This document shows positions 18,011 through 27,383 of a DNA stretch of 64,000 nt, one piece after another. A model generated the notes under the pieces. The model was not told the origin of the DNA and did no database searches. It saw nothing but the letters and a program-made list of their open reading frames with translations. The stretch is from Neochlamydia sp. S13 (GTDB lineage: Bacteria; Chlamydiota; Chlamydiia; Chlamydiales; Parachlamydiaceae). The position numbers were made by a program, and so were the translations under genes. The stretch spans positions 1,488,001 to 1,552,000 of the forward strand of contig NZ_AP017977.1 in NCBI RefSeq assembly GCF_000648235.2. The letters are read 5' to 3'. Position 1 is the stretch's first letter; the number at the start of each line of letters is the position of its first letter.

Positions 18011-19402
18011 TTATTCTTGAGTTGGCAATGGATCGATGGCTGCAATTGCAGCCCCTTGGTTTTCTACCCGTTTATGGAAAAGTAGGATCCTATTTCCCGA
18101 GTAAGCAGCTTCATATTCATAGCCTTCGGCTAGCATTTGCTCTGAAATTAAAATTTGAAAGGAATCCACATTCCATACTTCCATCATCGCCGGCAAATCT
18201 TGGGCAAGCTTTGCTAGCACCTTTTGTTGCTTGATCTGATAATTGCTTACGGGTTTGGTAGGAAGGCTTATAAATCCAGCTACACTTGCTTCTGTGGAGG
18301 GTAAGCTTAATGCTTGAGTCTCTTTCTTTTCTTCAACTTCGCTAGAGGATTGACCTTTAGATAAAAGAGTTCGACCGATAGAAAAAAGTGAAGACTGAAT
18401 ATTTCCCCAAAAGGAGGGCTTGCCATTATAAAGCTTTCTTTCTATTTTTCTTTGTTCATCATTTTTAACAAGATCAATGCACGTAAACATCCTATTAAAA
18501 TCATTCTCCTCTCCTAGCTCATGCTCCCTAAACATACAACAAAAACCAAAGAAAGCCCCTTCTGTTATATAGGATGAGAACCAACGTGATAGTTCTAAGT
18601 GGGAGACATTAGGATTCTCAAATGTTCCATAAGCAGTGGTGTAAATCTTTTCTGCGGGACGACGTGACATACCTTTCATCATCTCTATATCCGATCAGAG
18701 TAGAATGCTTTCTCCCAAGGGCATATCTTTATACATCTGCTTAAGAACCTTCTCCTGGTCTTCTATCTGCTGACTCTCTACCACCTGATCTTTGTCAGTT
18801 AAAACTTTACCTAAAATCTTTATTTTAGCTACTTCTTCTTCTACCTCTGAAACTAATAAGGAATATTGTTTGCTTCTAGAAGGTTTCATTAGCTTTCTAG
18901 AGGCCTCGTAAATGTTAGCAATATTCTCAACAGATCGTCTGAGTAAAACCCGTAGTTCTTGCGGTTCCTTGCTAGTGTATATCTCTCTAGATCGCTTATC
19001 TTGCAAGCTGTACTGGCCATGATCGAGCAATCCCAATATAGATGTCTGATGGGGAGGTGAACTAGTGCTAGCTAGGTGAGAAACCGCAAGAGTGTTAGCT
19101 ATAGCATGGCCAGAAGGTGAAGTACCAGCTTTATGCTTGGTTGGTCTACCATCTTTTAAAAGCTTTTCTTGGATAAAAACAATAATTCTTTCGAGGATCG
19201 CTGCCAAAGCGCCTGCAAAAGGAATACTTTCTATACAGGCAATCAAACGATGGCCTAAGCAATGCTTAGCTTTGGCATAGTTAGAGAGCTGCCAATGCCG
19301 ACTAGCGTAAGGAGCTCCTGATAAGCCTGTAATTAAAGATAATCCTATATCTTGATAAGATAAATCATATTTTCTCGGATGATTGGTCAAATGATAAGGC
19401 AT
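18011..19402 (-). pseudogene. Tandem-array family copy 1, split by an in-frame TGA
   Basis: Translation from ATG 19402 (MPYHLTNHPRKYDL) follows the array consensus as far as PLGESILL, where a TGA (18692-18694) replaces the CGA Arg codon of the sister copies (ILLRSDIE). The same frame then continues without damage to 18011. A single base change therefore splits a 463-codon gene into a 235-residue N-terminal and a 223-residue C-terminal part. The downstream part could restart at the Met of MMKGMSRRPAEK. The rest is intact and close to its neighbours, so the mutation is recent. It is the 3'-most recognisable full unit of the array and belongs to the type A group in the variable middle module (FFGFCCMFREHEL). 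Confidence 0.85.
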
Positions 19403-19570
19403 ACCTAAACCCTGGTGAATTTTTATAGGGAAAGCAACTTCTTATTAACAACACAAATTAGTATAAAGCTAATAAATTATATTAATCTTCTTCCCTCAAA
19501 TTTAAAATAGAAAACACTCTGTTTATTATCAAACTATCATTCTGCTCGTTTCTCATCTAGTAATTAAACA

Positions 19571-19595
19571 CCTGCATTTTATATAAAAATGCAGG
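19571..19595 (-). terminator. Array-associated hairpin, copy 1
   Basis: CCTGCATTTT and AAAATGCAGG form a 10-bp perfect stem about 35 bases downstream of the stop of the 19630-21030 gene. Five array genes have this hairpin or a variant after their stop codon, so it is probably a terminator or 3'-end stabiliser, although the T-run is weak. Confidence 0.55.
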
Positions 19596-19629
19596 CAGGA
19601 AACGAGTATGTACGATTAATAGCTCTTTG

Positions 19630-21030
19630 CTAATTCGATTTTCCTTGAGTTGCTAATGGATCCATGGCTGAGCTTGCAGCCTCTTGGTCTTCTACCCGTT
19701 TATGGAAAAGCAAAATTCTGTCGCCCGAATAAGCACCTTCATATTCATAGCCTTCAGCTAGCATTTGTTCCGAAGTTAAAATTTGAAAGGAATCCACATT
19801 CCATACTTCCATCATTGCCGGCAAATCTTGTGCAAGCTTTGCTAGTACCTTTTGCTGCTTGATCTGATAATTGCTTACGGGTTTGGTAGGAAGGCTTATA
19901 AATCCAGCTACACTTGCTTCTGTGGAGGGTAAGCTTAATGCTCGAGTCACTTTTTTTTCTTCAACTTTGCTAGAGGATTGATCTTTAGATAAAAGAGTTC
20001 GACCGATAGAAAAAAGTGAAGACTGAATATTTTCCCAAAAGGAGGGCTTGCCATTATAAAGCTTTCTTTCTATTTTTCTTTGTTCATCATTTTTAACCAG
20101 ATTAATGCACGTAAACATCCTATTAAAATCTTTCTCCTCTCCTAGCTCATGCTCCCTAAACATACAACAAAAACCAAAGAAAGCCCCTTCTGTTATATAG
20201 GATGAAAACCAGCGTGATAATTCTAAGCGCGATACATTAGGATTTTCAAATGTTCCATAAGAAGTGATATAAGTTTTTTCTGCGGGACGACGTGACAAAC
20301 TTTTCATCATCTCTATATCCGATCGGAGTAGAATGCTTTCTCCCAGGGGCATATCTTTATACATCTGCTTGAGTACCTTCTCCTGATCTTCTATCTGCTT
20401 GCTCTCTACCACCTGATCTTTTTCAGTTAAAACTTTACCGAGGATTTTTATTTTAGCTACCTCTTCTTCTACCTCTGAGACCAACAAAGAATATTGTTTG
20501 CTTCTAGAAGGTTTCATTAGCTTTCTAGAGGCCTCGTAAATGTTAGCAATATTCTCAACAGATCGTTTGAGTAAAACTTGTAGTTCTTGCGGTTCTTTGC
20601 GCTCGTACGTCTCTCTAGATCGCTTATCTTGCAAGCTGTACTGGCCATTATCAAGTAATCCCAATATAGATATCTGATGGGGAGAAGAACTAGTGCTAGC
20701 TAGGTGAGAAACCGCAAGAGTGTTAGCTATAGTATGGCAAGAAGGTGAAGTACCAGCTTTATGCTTGGTTGGTCTACCATCTTTTAAAAGCTTCTCTTGG
20801 ATAAAAACAATAATTCTTTCGAGGATCGCTGCCAAAGCACCTGCAAGAGGAATACTTTCTATACAGGCAATCAAACGATGGCCTAAGCAGTGCTTAGCTT
20901 TGGCATGGTTAGAGAGCTGCCAATGCCGGCTAGCGTAAGGAGCTCCTGATAAGCCTGTAATTAAAGATAACCCTATATCTTGATAAGATAAATCATATTT
21001 TCTAGGATGATCGGTTAAATGATAAGACAT
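19630..21030 (-). CDS. Tandem-array family protein, copy 2 (unknown function)
   Basis: I do not recognise the family. This 466-residue copy shows the common plan: MSYHLTDHPRKYDLSY; a conserved segment around residues 20-80 (SRHWQLS, KHCLGHRLIACIESIP, AGALAAILERII) that looks like an amphipathic or membrane-associated helix pair; a Ser/Thr/His-rich linker (85-120); a predicted helical region to about 235; then RRPAEKTYITSYGTFENP with a Trp-Phe further on, a variable module, and a conserved C-terminus (LAKLAQDLPAMMEVWNVDSF, YSGDRILLFHKR). The segment from RRPAEK to SRWF could be a degenerate U-box, as real U-box genes lie upstream. Its variable module is type A. The start ATG is shared by position and context with its sisters. 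Confidence 0.85.
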   Translation of the reverse strand: MSYHLTDHPRKYDLSYQDIGLSLITGLSGAPYASRHWQLSNHAKAKHCLGHRLIACIESIPLAGALAAILERIIVFIQEKLLKDGRPTKHKAGTSPSCHTIANTLAVSHLASTSSSPHQISILGLLDNGQYSLQDKRSRETYERKEPQELQVLLKRSVENIANIYEASRKLMKPSRSKQYSLLVSEVEEEVAKIKILGKVLTEKDQVVESKQIEDQEKVLKQMYKDMPLGESILLRSDIEMMKSLSRRPAEKTYITSYGTFENPNVSRLELSRWFSSYITEGAFFGFCCMFREHELGEEKDFNRMFTCINLVKNDEQRKIERKLYNGKPSFWENIQSSLFSIGRTLLSKDQSSSKVEEKKVTRALSLPSTEASVAGFISLPTKPVSNYQIKQQKVLAKLAQDLPAMMEVWNVDSFQILTSEQMLAEGYEYEGAYSGDRILLFHKRVEDQEAASSAMDPLATQGKSN

Positions 21031-21219
21031 ACCTAAACCCTGGTGAATTTTTATAGGGAAAGCAACTTTCTATTAATAACGCCAGTTAATAAATGGCAGA
21101 AAATTTTAAATTAATATTCTATTTCTTAAAGGTAAATTAAAAAGCATTTTATCACCTATCAATATATCATTTTACTTAATTCTCCTATATCAATTCATAT
21201 ATCAACTATTAATTAACGG

Positions 21220-21244
21220 TCAGCATTTTATATAAAAATACAGG
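21220..21244 (-). terminator. Array-associated hairpin, degenerate copy 2
   Basis: This is the same position and core (GCATTTTATATAAAAAT) as its sisters, but base changes at the outer arm (TACAGG instead of TGCAGG) weaken the stem. Confidence 0.4.
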
Positions 21245-21288
21245 GATGAAATAAGAGGATATCATTAATCTATGTTTTCTACTCTTTG

Positions 21289-22689
21289 TTAATCAAATTT
21301 TTCTTGAGGTGGCAAAGGGGCGATGGCTGCCATCCCAGCCCCTTGGTTTTCTACCCTTTTATGGAAAAGTAAAATTCTGTCTCCTGAATAAGCACCTTCA
21401 TATTCATAGCCTTCGGCTAGCATTTGCTCGGAAGTTAAAATTTGAAAGGAATCCACATTCCATACTTCCATCATCGCCGGCAAATCTTGTGCAAGCTTTG
21501 CTAGTACCTTTTGCTGCTTGATCTGATAATTGCTTACGGGCTTGGTAGGAAGGCTTATAAATCCAGCTACACTTGCTTCTGTGGAGGGCAAACTTAATGC
21601 TTGAATCTCTTCTTTTTCTTCAGCTTCATCCGAGGATTGATCTTTAGATAAAAGAGTTCGACCGATAGAAAAAAGCGAAGATTGAATATTTTTCCAAAAG
21701 GAGGGCGTGCCATTATAAAGCTTCCTTTCTATTTTTCTTTGTTCTTCCTTCTTATCCAAGCCAATGCAAGTAAACATTCTATTAAAGTTTTTCTCTTTTA
21801 CTATATCATGCTCTCTGTACATACAGCTAAAGCATTCGTAGTTTCCCTCATATATGTAGGGTGAAAACCAACGCGATAATTCCACAGAAGAAACATTAGG
21901 ATTTTCAAATGTTCCATAAGAAGTGATATAAGTTTTTTCTGCGGGACGACGTGACAAACTTTTCATTCTTTCTATATCCGATCGGAGTAGAATGCTTTCT
22001 CCCAGGGGCATATCTTTATACATCTGCTTGAGTACCTTCTCCTGGTCTTCTATCTGCTTACTCTCTACCAGCTGATCTTTGTCAGTTAAAACTTTACCTA
22101 GGATTTTTATTTTAGCTACTTCTTCTTCTACCTCTGAGACTAATAGAGAATATTGTTTACTTTTAGAAGGTTTTATTAATTTTTTAGAAGCCTCATAAGT
22201 GCTAGCAATATTCTCGACAGATTGTTTGAGTAAGACCCGTAGTTCTTGCGGTTCCTTGCTAGTGTATATCTCTCTAGATTGCTTGTCTTGCAAGCTGTAC
22301 TGGCCATTATCAAGTAATCCCAATATAGATGTCTGATGGGGAGGTGAACTAGTGCTAGCTAGGTGAGAAACAGCAAGAGTGTTAGCTATAGCATGGCAAG
22401 AAGATGAAGTACCAGCTTTATGATTGGTTAGCCTACCATCTTTTAAAAGCTTTTCTTGTATAAAAACAATAATTCTTTCGACGATAGCTGCCAAAGCACC
22501 TGCAAAAGGAATACTTTCTATACAGGCAATCAAACGATGGCCTAAGCAATGCTTAGCTTTGACATAGTTAGAGAGCTGCCAATGTCGACTAGCGTAAGGA
22601 GCTCCTGATAAGCCTGTTATTAAAGATAACCCTATATCTTGGTAAGATAAACTATATTTTCTAGGATGATCGGTTAAATAATAAGACAT
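21289..22689 (-). CDS. Tandem-array family protein, copy 3 (unknown function)
   Basis: The frame extends 13 codons further upstream to 22728, but alignment with the sister genes (MSYYLTDHPRKYSL) places the start at ATG 22689, giving the common length of 466. Compared with copy 2 it carries the type B version of the variable module (about residues 285-325: YECFSCMYREHD, then GLDKKEEQRK), while its flanks stay nearly identical to type A copies; this is what gene conversion or module exchange produces. It also differs by Lys/Ser changes in the helical region (KLIKPSKSKQYS). Function unknown; secretion to the host is plausible from the context. Confidence 0.85.
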   Translation of the reverse strand: MSYYLTDHPRKYSLSYQDIGLSLITGLSGAPYASRHWQLSNYVKAKHCLGHRLIACIESIPFAGALAAIVERIIVFIQEKLLKDGRLTNHKAGTSSSCHAIANTLAVSHLASTSSPPHQTSILGLLDNGQYSLQDKQSREIYTSKEPQELRVLLKQSVENIASTYEASKKLIKPSKSKQYSLLVSEVEEEVAKIKILGKVLTDKDQLVESKQIEDQEKVLKQMYKDMPLGESILLRSDIERMKSLSRRPAEKTYITSYGTFENPNVSSVELSRWFSPYIYEGNYECFSCMYREHDIVKEKNFNRMFTCIGLDKKEEQRKIERKLYNGTPSFWKNIQSSLFSIGRTLLSKDQSSDEAEEKEEIQALSLPSTEASVAGFISLPTKPVSNYQIKQQKVLAKLAQDLPAMMEVWNVDSFQILTSEQMLAEGYEYEGAYSGDRILLFHKRVENQGAGMAAIAPLPPQEKFD

Positions 22690-22860
22690 ACCTAAACCCT
22701 GGTGAATTTTTAAGAGGAAAGCAACCACTTATTAACAATACAAATTAGTATAAAGCCAAAAAAAATCATATTAATCTTGTTTTGCTTAAAGGTAATTTAA
22801 AAAGCACTTTATCAACTACCAATCTATCATTTTGCTCACTTCTTATATACTAGTTAACAA

Positions 22861-22883
22861 CCTGCATTTTATATAAAATGCAG
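22861..22883 (-). terminator. Array-associated hairpin, copy 3
   Basis: CTGCATTTT pairs with AAAATGCAG through a minimal loop, about 45 bases after the stop of the 22929-24329 gene. Confidence 0.5.
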
Positions 22884-22928
22884 ATGTAAAATAAGGAGAT
22901 ATTATTAACTTATATTTTCTACTCTTTG

Positions 22929-24329
22929 CTAATCTGATTTCACTGGAGGGGGCAAAGGATTGATGGCTGCAATTGCAACTTCTTGGTTTTCTACTCGTTT
23001 ATGGAAAAGTAAAATTCTATCACCCGAATAAGCACCTTCATATTCATAGCCTTCGGCTAGCATTTGCTCGGAAGTTAAAATTTGAAAGGAGTCCACATTC
23101 CATACTTCCATCATCGCCGGCAAATCTTGTGCAAGCTTTGCTAGTACCTTTTGCTGCTTGATCTGATAATTGCTTACGTGTCTGGTAGGAAGGCTTATAA
23201 ATCCCGCCGCACTTGCTTCTGTGGAGGGTAAGCTTAATGCTGGAGTCTCTTTTTTTTCTTCAACTTCGCCAGAGGATTGATCCTTAGATAAAAGAGTTCG
23301 ACCGATAGAAAAAAGCGAAGATTGAATATTATTCCACAAGGAAGGAGTGCCATTATAAAGCTTTCTTTCTATTTTTCTTTGTTCTTCCTTCTTATCCAAG
23401 CCAATGCAAGTAAACATTTTATTATAACCTTTTCTTTCCGCTAAACCATGCAACCTATACATACAACTAAAGCATTCGTAGCTTCCCTCATATATATAGG
23501 GTGAAAACCAACGTGATAATTCTAAATGGGAGGCATTAGGATTTTCAAATGTTCCACAAGAAGTAGTGTAAATCTTTTCTGCGGGACGACGTGACATACC
23601 TTTCATCATCTCTATATCCCATCGAAGTAGAACGCTTTCTCCCAAAGGCATATCTTTATACATCTGCTTAAGAACCTTCTCTTGGTCTTCTATCTGCTTA
23701 CTCTCTACCAGCTGATCTTTTTCAGTTAAAACTTTACCTAGGATTTTTATTTTAGCTACCTCTTCTTCTACCTCTGAGACCAACAAAGAATATTGTTTGC
23801 TTCTAGAAGGTTTCATTAGCTTTCTAGAAGCCTCATAAGTGCTAGCAATATTCTCGACAGATTGGTTGAGTAAGACCCGTAGTTCTTGCGGTTCTTTGCG
23901 ATCGTACGTCTCTCTAGATCGCTTATCTTGCAAGCTGTACTGGCCATGATCGAGCAATCCCAATATAGATGTCTGATAGGGAGGAGAACTAGTGCTAGCT
24001 AGGTGAGAAACAGCAAGAGTGTTAGCTATAGTATGGCAAGAAGGTGAAGTACCAGCTTTATGCTTGGTTAGTCTACCATCTTTTAAAAGATTTTCTTGGA
24101 TAAAAACAATAATTCTTTCGACGATAGCTGCCAAAGCACCTGCAAGAGGAATACTTTCTATACAGGCAATCAAACGATGGCCTAAGCAGTGCTTAGCTTT
24201 GGCATGGTTAGAGAGCTGCCAATGTCGGCTAGCATAAGGAGCTCCTGATAAGCCTGTAATTAAAGATAATCCTATATCTTGGTAAGATAAACTATATTTT
24301 CTAGGATGATCTGTTAAATGATAAGACAT
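22929..24329 (-). CDS. Tandem-array family protein, copy 4 (unknown function)
   Basis: 466 residues, starting MSYHLTDHPRKYSL. It has the second type B module of the array (YECFSCMYRLHGLAERKGYNKMF), more diverged than in copy 3. The candidate U-box-like stretch reads IYTTSCGTFENP, and the C-terminal linker has PTRHVSNY where the others have PTKPVSNY. The spacer after it is almost the same as the spacer after copy 5 (22690-22928 against 24330-24568), so copies 4 and 5 arose or were homogenised together with their flanks. Confidence 0.85.
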   Translation of the reverse strand: MSYHLTDHPRKYSLSYQDIGLSLITGLSGAPYASRHWQLSNHAKAKHCLGHRLIACIESIPLAGALAAIVERIIVFIQENLLKDGRLTKHKAGTSPSCHTIANTLAVSHLASTSSPPYQTSILGLLDHGQYSLQDKRSRETYDRKEPQELRVLLNQSVENIASTYEASRKLMKPSRSKQYSLLVSEVEEEVAKIKILGKVLTEKDQLVESKQIEDQEKVLKQMYKDMPLGESVLLRWDIEMMKGMSRRPAEKIYTTSCGTFENPNASHLELSRWFSPYIYEGSYECFSCMYRLHGLAERKGYNKMFTCIGLDKKEEQRKIERKLYNGTPSLWNNIQSSLFSIGRTLLSKDQSSGEVEEKKETPALSLPSTEASAAGFISLPTRHVSNYQIKQQKVLAKLAQDLPAMMEVWNVDSFQILTSEQMLAEGYEYEGAYSGDRILLFHKRVENQEVAIAAINPLPPPVKSD

Positions 24330-24499
24330 ACCTAAACCCTAGTGAATTTTTAAGAGGAAAGCAATCACTTATTAACAATACAAATTAGTATAAAGCCAAA
24401 AAAATTATATTAACCTTGTTTTTCTTAAAGGTAAGTTAAAAAGCACTTTATCAACTACCAATCTATCATTTTGCTCACTTCTTATATACTAGTTAACAA

Positions 24500-24524
24500 C
24501 CTGCATTTTATATAAAAATGCAGG
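24500..24524 (-). terminator. Array-associated hairpin, copy 4
   Basis: CCTGCATTTT and AAAATGCAGG, a perfect stem, about 45 bases after the stop of the 24569-25969 gene. Confidence 0.55.
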
Positions 24525-24568
24525 TGTAAAATAAGGAGATATTATTAACTTATATTTTCTATTCTTTG

Positions 24569-25969
24569 CTAATCCGATTTCTCTGGAGAGGGAAAAGGAT
24601 TGATGGCTGCAATTGCAGTCCCTTGGTTTTCTACCTGTTTATGGAAAAGCAAAATTCTGTCTCCCGAATAAGCACCTTCATATTCATAGCCTTCGGCTAG
24701 CATTTGCTCGGAAGTTAAAATTTGAAAGGAATCCACATTCCATACTTCCATCATCGCAGGCAAATCTTGTGCAAGCTTTGCTAGTACCTTTTGCTGCTTG
24801 ATCTGATAATTGCTTACGGGCTTGGTAGGAAGGCTTATAAATCCAGCTACACTTGCTTCTGTGGAGGGCAAACTTAATGCTTGAATCTCTTCTTTTTCTT
24901 CAGCTTCATCCGAGGATTGATCTTTAGATAAAAGAGTTCGACCGATAGAAAAAAGCGAAGATTGAATATTTTTCCAAAAGGAGGGCGTGCCATTATAAAG
25001 CTTTCTTTCTATTTTTCTTTGGTCATCATTTTTAGTAAGATTAATGCAAGTAAACATTCTATTAAGATCTTTTTCCTCTCCTAGCTCATGCTCCCTAAAC
25101 ATACAACAAAAACCAAAGAAATCCCCTTCTGTTATGTAAGTTGAGAACCAACGTGATAGTTCTAAGTGAGACACATTAGGATTTTCAAATGTTCCACAAG
25201 GAGTAGTGTAAATCTTTTCTGCGGGACGACGTGACATACCTTTCATCATCTCTATATCCCACCTAAGTAGAACGCTCTCTCCTAAGGGCATATCTTTATA
25301 CATCTGCTTGAGTACCTTCTCTTGGTCTTCTATCTGCTTACTCTCTACCAGCTGATCTTTATCGGTTAAAACTTTACCTAAAATTTTTATTTTAGCTATT
25401 TCTTCTTCTACCTCTGAGACCAACAAAGAATATTGTTTGCTTCTAGAAGGCTTCCTTAATTCTTTAGAAGCCTCAAAAGTACTAGCAATATTTTCGACAG
25501 ATTGTTTGAGTAAGACCCGTAGTTCTTGCGGTTCCTTGCTAGTGTATATCTCCCTAGATTGCTTGTCTTGCAAGCTGTACTGGCCATTATCGAGTAATCC
25601 CAATATAGATATCTCCTGTGGAGGGGAATTAATGGCAGTTAGGTGAGAAACCGGAAGAGTGTTAGCTAAGGTAGGGTAAGATGGTAAAGTACCAGCTCTA
25701 TGCTTGGTTAGCGCGCCATCTTTTACAAGCTTTTCTTGGATGAAAACAATAATTCTTTCGAGGATAGCTGCCAAAGCACCCGCAAAAGGAATACTTTCTA
25801 TACAGGCAATCAAACGATGGCCTAAGCAATGCTTAGCTTTGGCATAGTTAGAGAGCTGCCAATGTCGGCTAGCATAAGGAGCTCCTGATAAGCCTGTGAT
25901 TAAAGATAGTCCTATATCTTTGTAAGATAAATCATATTTTCTCGGATGATTGGTCAAATGATAAGGCAT
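24569..25969 (-). CDS. Tandem-array family protein, copy 5 (unknown function)
   Basis: 466 residues, starting MPYHLTNHPRKYDL like copy 1 and unlike the middle copies. The linker at about 85-120 is the most diverged in the array (KDGALTKHRAGTLPSYPTLA), while everything after residue 130 returns to the consensus. The variable module is type A with FFGFCCMFREHEL, and the candidate U-box-like stretch is IYTTPCGTFENP. The sequence just before the ATG (AGCAGGAACCCAGT) differs from the CCAGGGTTTAGGT found before copies 1 to 4, marking the 5' border of the tandem duplication. Confidence 0.85.
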   Translation of the reverse strand: MPYHLTNHPRKYDLSYKDIGLSLITGLSGAPYASRHWQLSNYAKAKHCLGHRLIACIESIPFAGALAAILERIIVFIQEKLVKDGALTKHRAGTLPSYPTLANTLPVSHLTAINSPPQEISILGLLDNGQYSLQDKQSREIYTSKEPQELRVLLKQSVENIASTFEASKELRKPSRSKQYSLLVSEVEEEIAKIKILGKVLTDKDQLVESKQIEDQEKVLKQMYKDMPLGESVLLRWDIEMMKGMSRRPAEKIYTTPCGTFENPNVSHLELSRWFSTYITEGDFFGFCCMFREHELGEEKDLNRMFTCINLTKNDDQRKIERKLYNGTPSFWKNIQSSLFSIGRTLLSKDQSSDEAEEKEEIQALSLPSTEASVAGFISLPTKPVSNYQIKQQKVLAKLAQDLPAMMEVWNVDSFQILTSEQMLAEGYEYEGAYSGDRILLFHKQVENQGTAIAAINPFPSPEKSD

Positions 25970-26136
25970 ACTGGGTTCCTGCTGAATTATTAAGAGGAAA
26001 GCAACTCCTTATTAACAACACAAATTAGCATAAAGCTAATAAATTATGTTAATCTTCTTCCCTCAAATTTAAAATAGAAAACACTTGTTTATTATCAAAC
26101 TATCATTCTGCTCGTTTCTCATCTATTAATTAAACA

Positions 26137-26161
26137 CCTGCATTTTATATAAAAATGCAGG
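26137..26161 (-). terminator. Array-associated hairpin, copy 5
   Basis: CCTGCATTTT and AAAATGCAGG, a perfect stem, about 45 bases after the stop of the 26207 gene. The surrounding spacer is nearly identical to that at 19403-19629. Confidence 0.55.
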
Positions 26162-26206
26162 TAGGGAAACAATTATATACGATTAATTCATATTTTTAGC
26201 TCTTTG

Positions 26207-27364
26207 CTAATCCGATTTTCCTTGAGTTGATAATGGATCCATGGCTGCAATTGCATCCTCTTGGTTTTCTACCCGTTTATGGAAAAGCAGAATTCTATCT
26301 CCTGAATAAGCGGCTTCATATTCGTAGCCTTCAGCTAGCATTTGCTCGGAAGTTAGAATTTGAAAGGAGCTCACATTCCATACTTCCATCATCGCCGGCA
26401 AATCTTGTGCAAGCTTTGCTAGTACCTTTTGCTGCTTGATCTGATAATTGCTTGCAGGCTTGTTAGGAAGGCTTATAAATCCAGCTTCACTTGCTTCTGT
26501 GGAGGGTAAGCTTAATGCTTGAATCTCTTTTTTTTCTTCAGCTTCATCCGAGGATTGACCTTTAGATAAAAGACTTCGACCGATAGAAAAAAGGGAAGAT
26601 TGAATATTTTTCCACAAGGAAGGAGTGCCATTATAAAGCTTTCTTTCTATTTTTCTTTGTTCATCATTTTTAACAAGATTAATACACGTAAACATCCTAT
26701 TAAAATCTTTTTCCTCTCCTAGCTCATGCTCCCTAAACATACAACAAAAACCAAAGAAAGCCCCTTCTGTTATATAGGATGAAAACCAGCGCGATAATTC
26801 TAAGCGGGACACATTAGGATTTTCAAATGTTCCACAAGGAGTAGTGTAAATCTTTTCTGCGGGACGACGTGACATACCTTTCATCATCTCTATATCCCAC
26901 CTAAGTAGAACGCTCTCTCCTAAGGGCATATCTTTATACATCTGCTTGAGTACCTTCTCTTGGTCTTCTATCTGCTTACTCTCTACCACCTGATCTTTAT
27001 CGGTTAAAACTTTACCGAGGATTTTTATTTTAGCTACTTCTTCTTCTACCTCTGAGACTAATAAAGAATATTGTTTGCTTCTAGAAGGCTTGCTTAATTC
27101 TTTAGAGGCTTCGTAAATGTTAGCAATATTCTCGATAGATTGTCTAAGCAACCCCTGTAGTTCTTTTGGTTCTTTGCGATTGTATACATCTCTAGACTGG
27201 TTATCCTGAAGCTGCATTCGAGCATCCCCTAAAAGATCACCAAAAGGCGTATCCTTATTTTCAAACTCTTCTAAAGAAGCTTCTATGATACCTTGTTCGT
27301 GTAAATTTGTATTTGTTAATGTATATTGAGACGATTGGCATAATGAATTTTCTATATTGTGCAT
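26207..27364 (-). CDS. Array family protein with replaced N-terminus
   Basis: From about LQDNQSRDVYNRKEPKELQ onward (residue 52) this protein follows the array family closely, with a type A module and the same C-terminus, but the first part is unrelated: MHNIENSLCQSSQYTLTNTN and onward. The SRHWQLS/GHRLIACIE segment is missing. I start it at ATG 27364 because GGGAG lies 9 bases before; the ATG at 27373 abuts the same ribosome-binding site and is too close. 385 residues result. It is the first family gene in transcription order, 20 bases after the CTLF-ending gene, so it is probably co-transcribed with the U-box genes. It may be the founder form or a chimaera. Confidence 0.83.
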   Translation of the reverse strand: MHNIENSLCQSSQYTLTNTNLHEQGIIEASLEEFENKDTPFGDLLGDARMQLQDNQSRDVYNRKEPKELQGLLRQSIENIANIYEASKELSKPSRSKQYSLLVSEVEEEVAKIKILGKVLTDKDQVVESKQIEDQEKVLKQMYKDMPLGESVLLRWDIEMMKGMSRRPAEKIYTTPCGTFENPNVSRLELSRWFSSYITEGAFFGFCCMFREHELGEEKDFNRMFTCINLVKNDEQRKIERKLYNGTPSLWKNIQSSLFSIGRSLLSKGQSSDEAEEKKEIQALSLPSTEASEAGFISLPNKPASNYQIKQQKVLAKLAQDLPAMMEVWNVSSFQILTSEQMLAEGYEYEAAYSGDRILLFHKRVENQEDAIAAMDPLSTQGKSD

Positions 27365-27383
27365 ATAAAACATCTCCCTTTAA

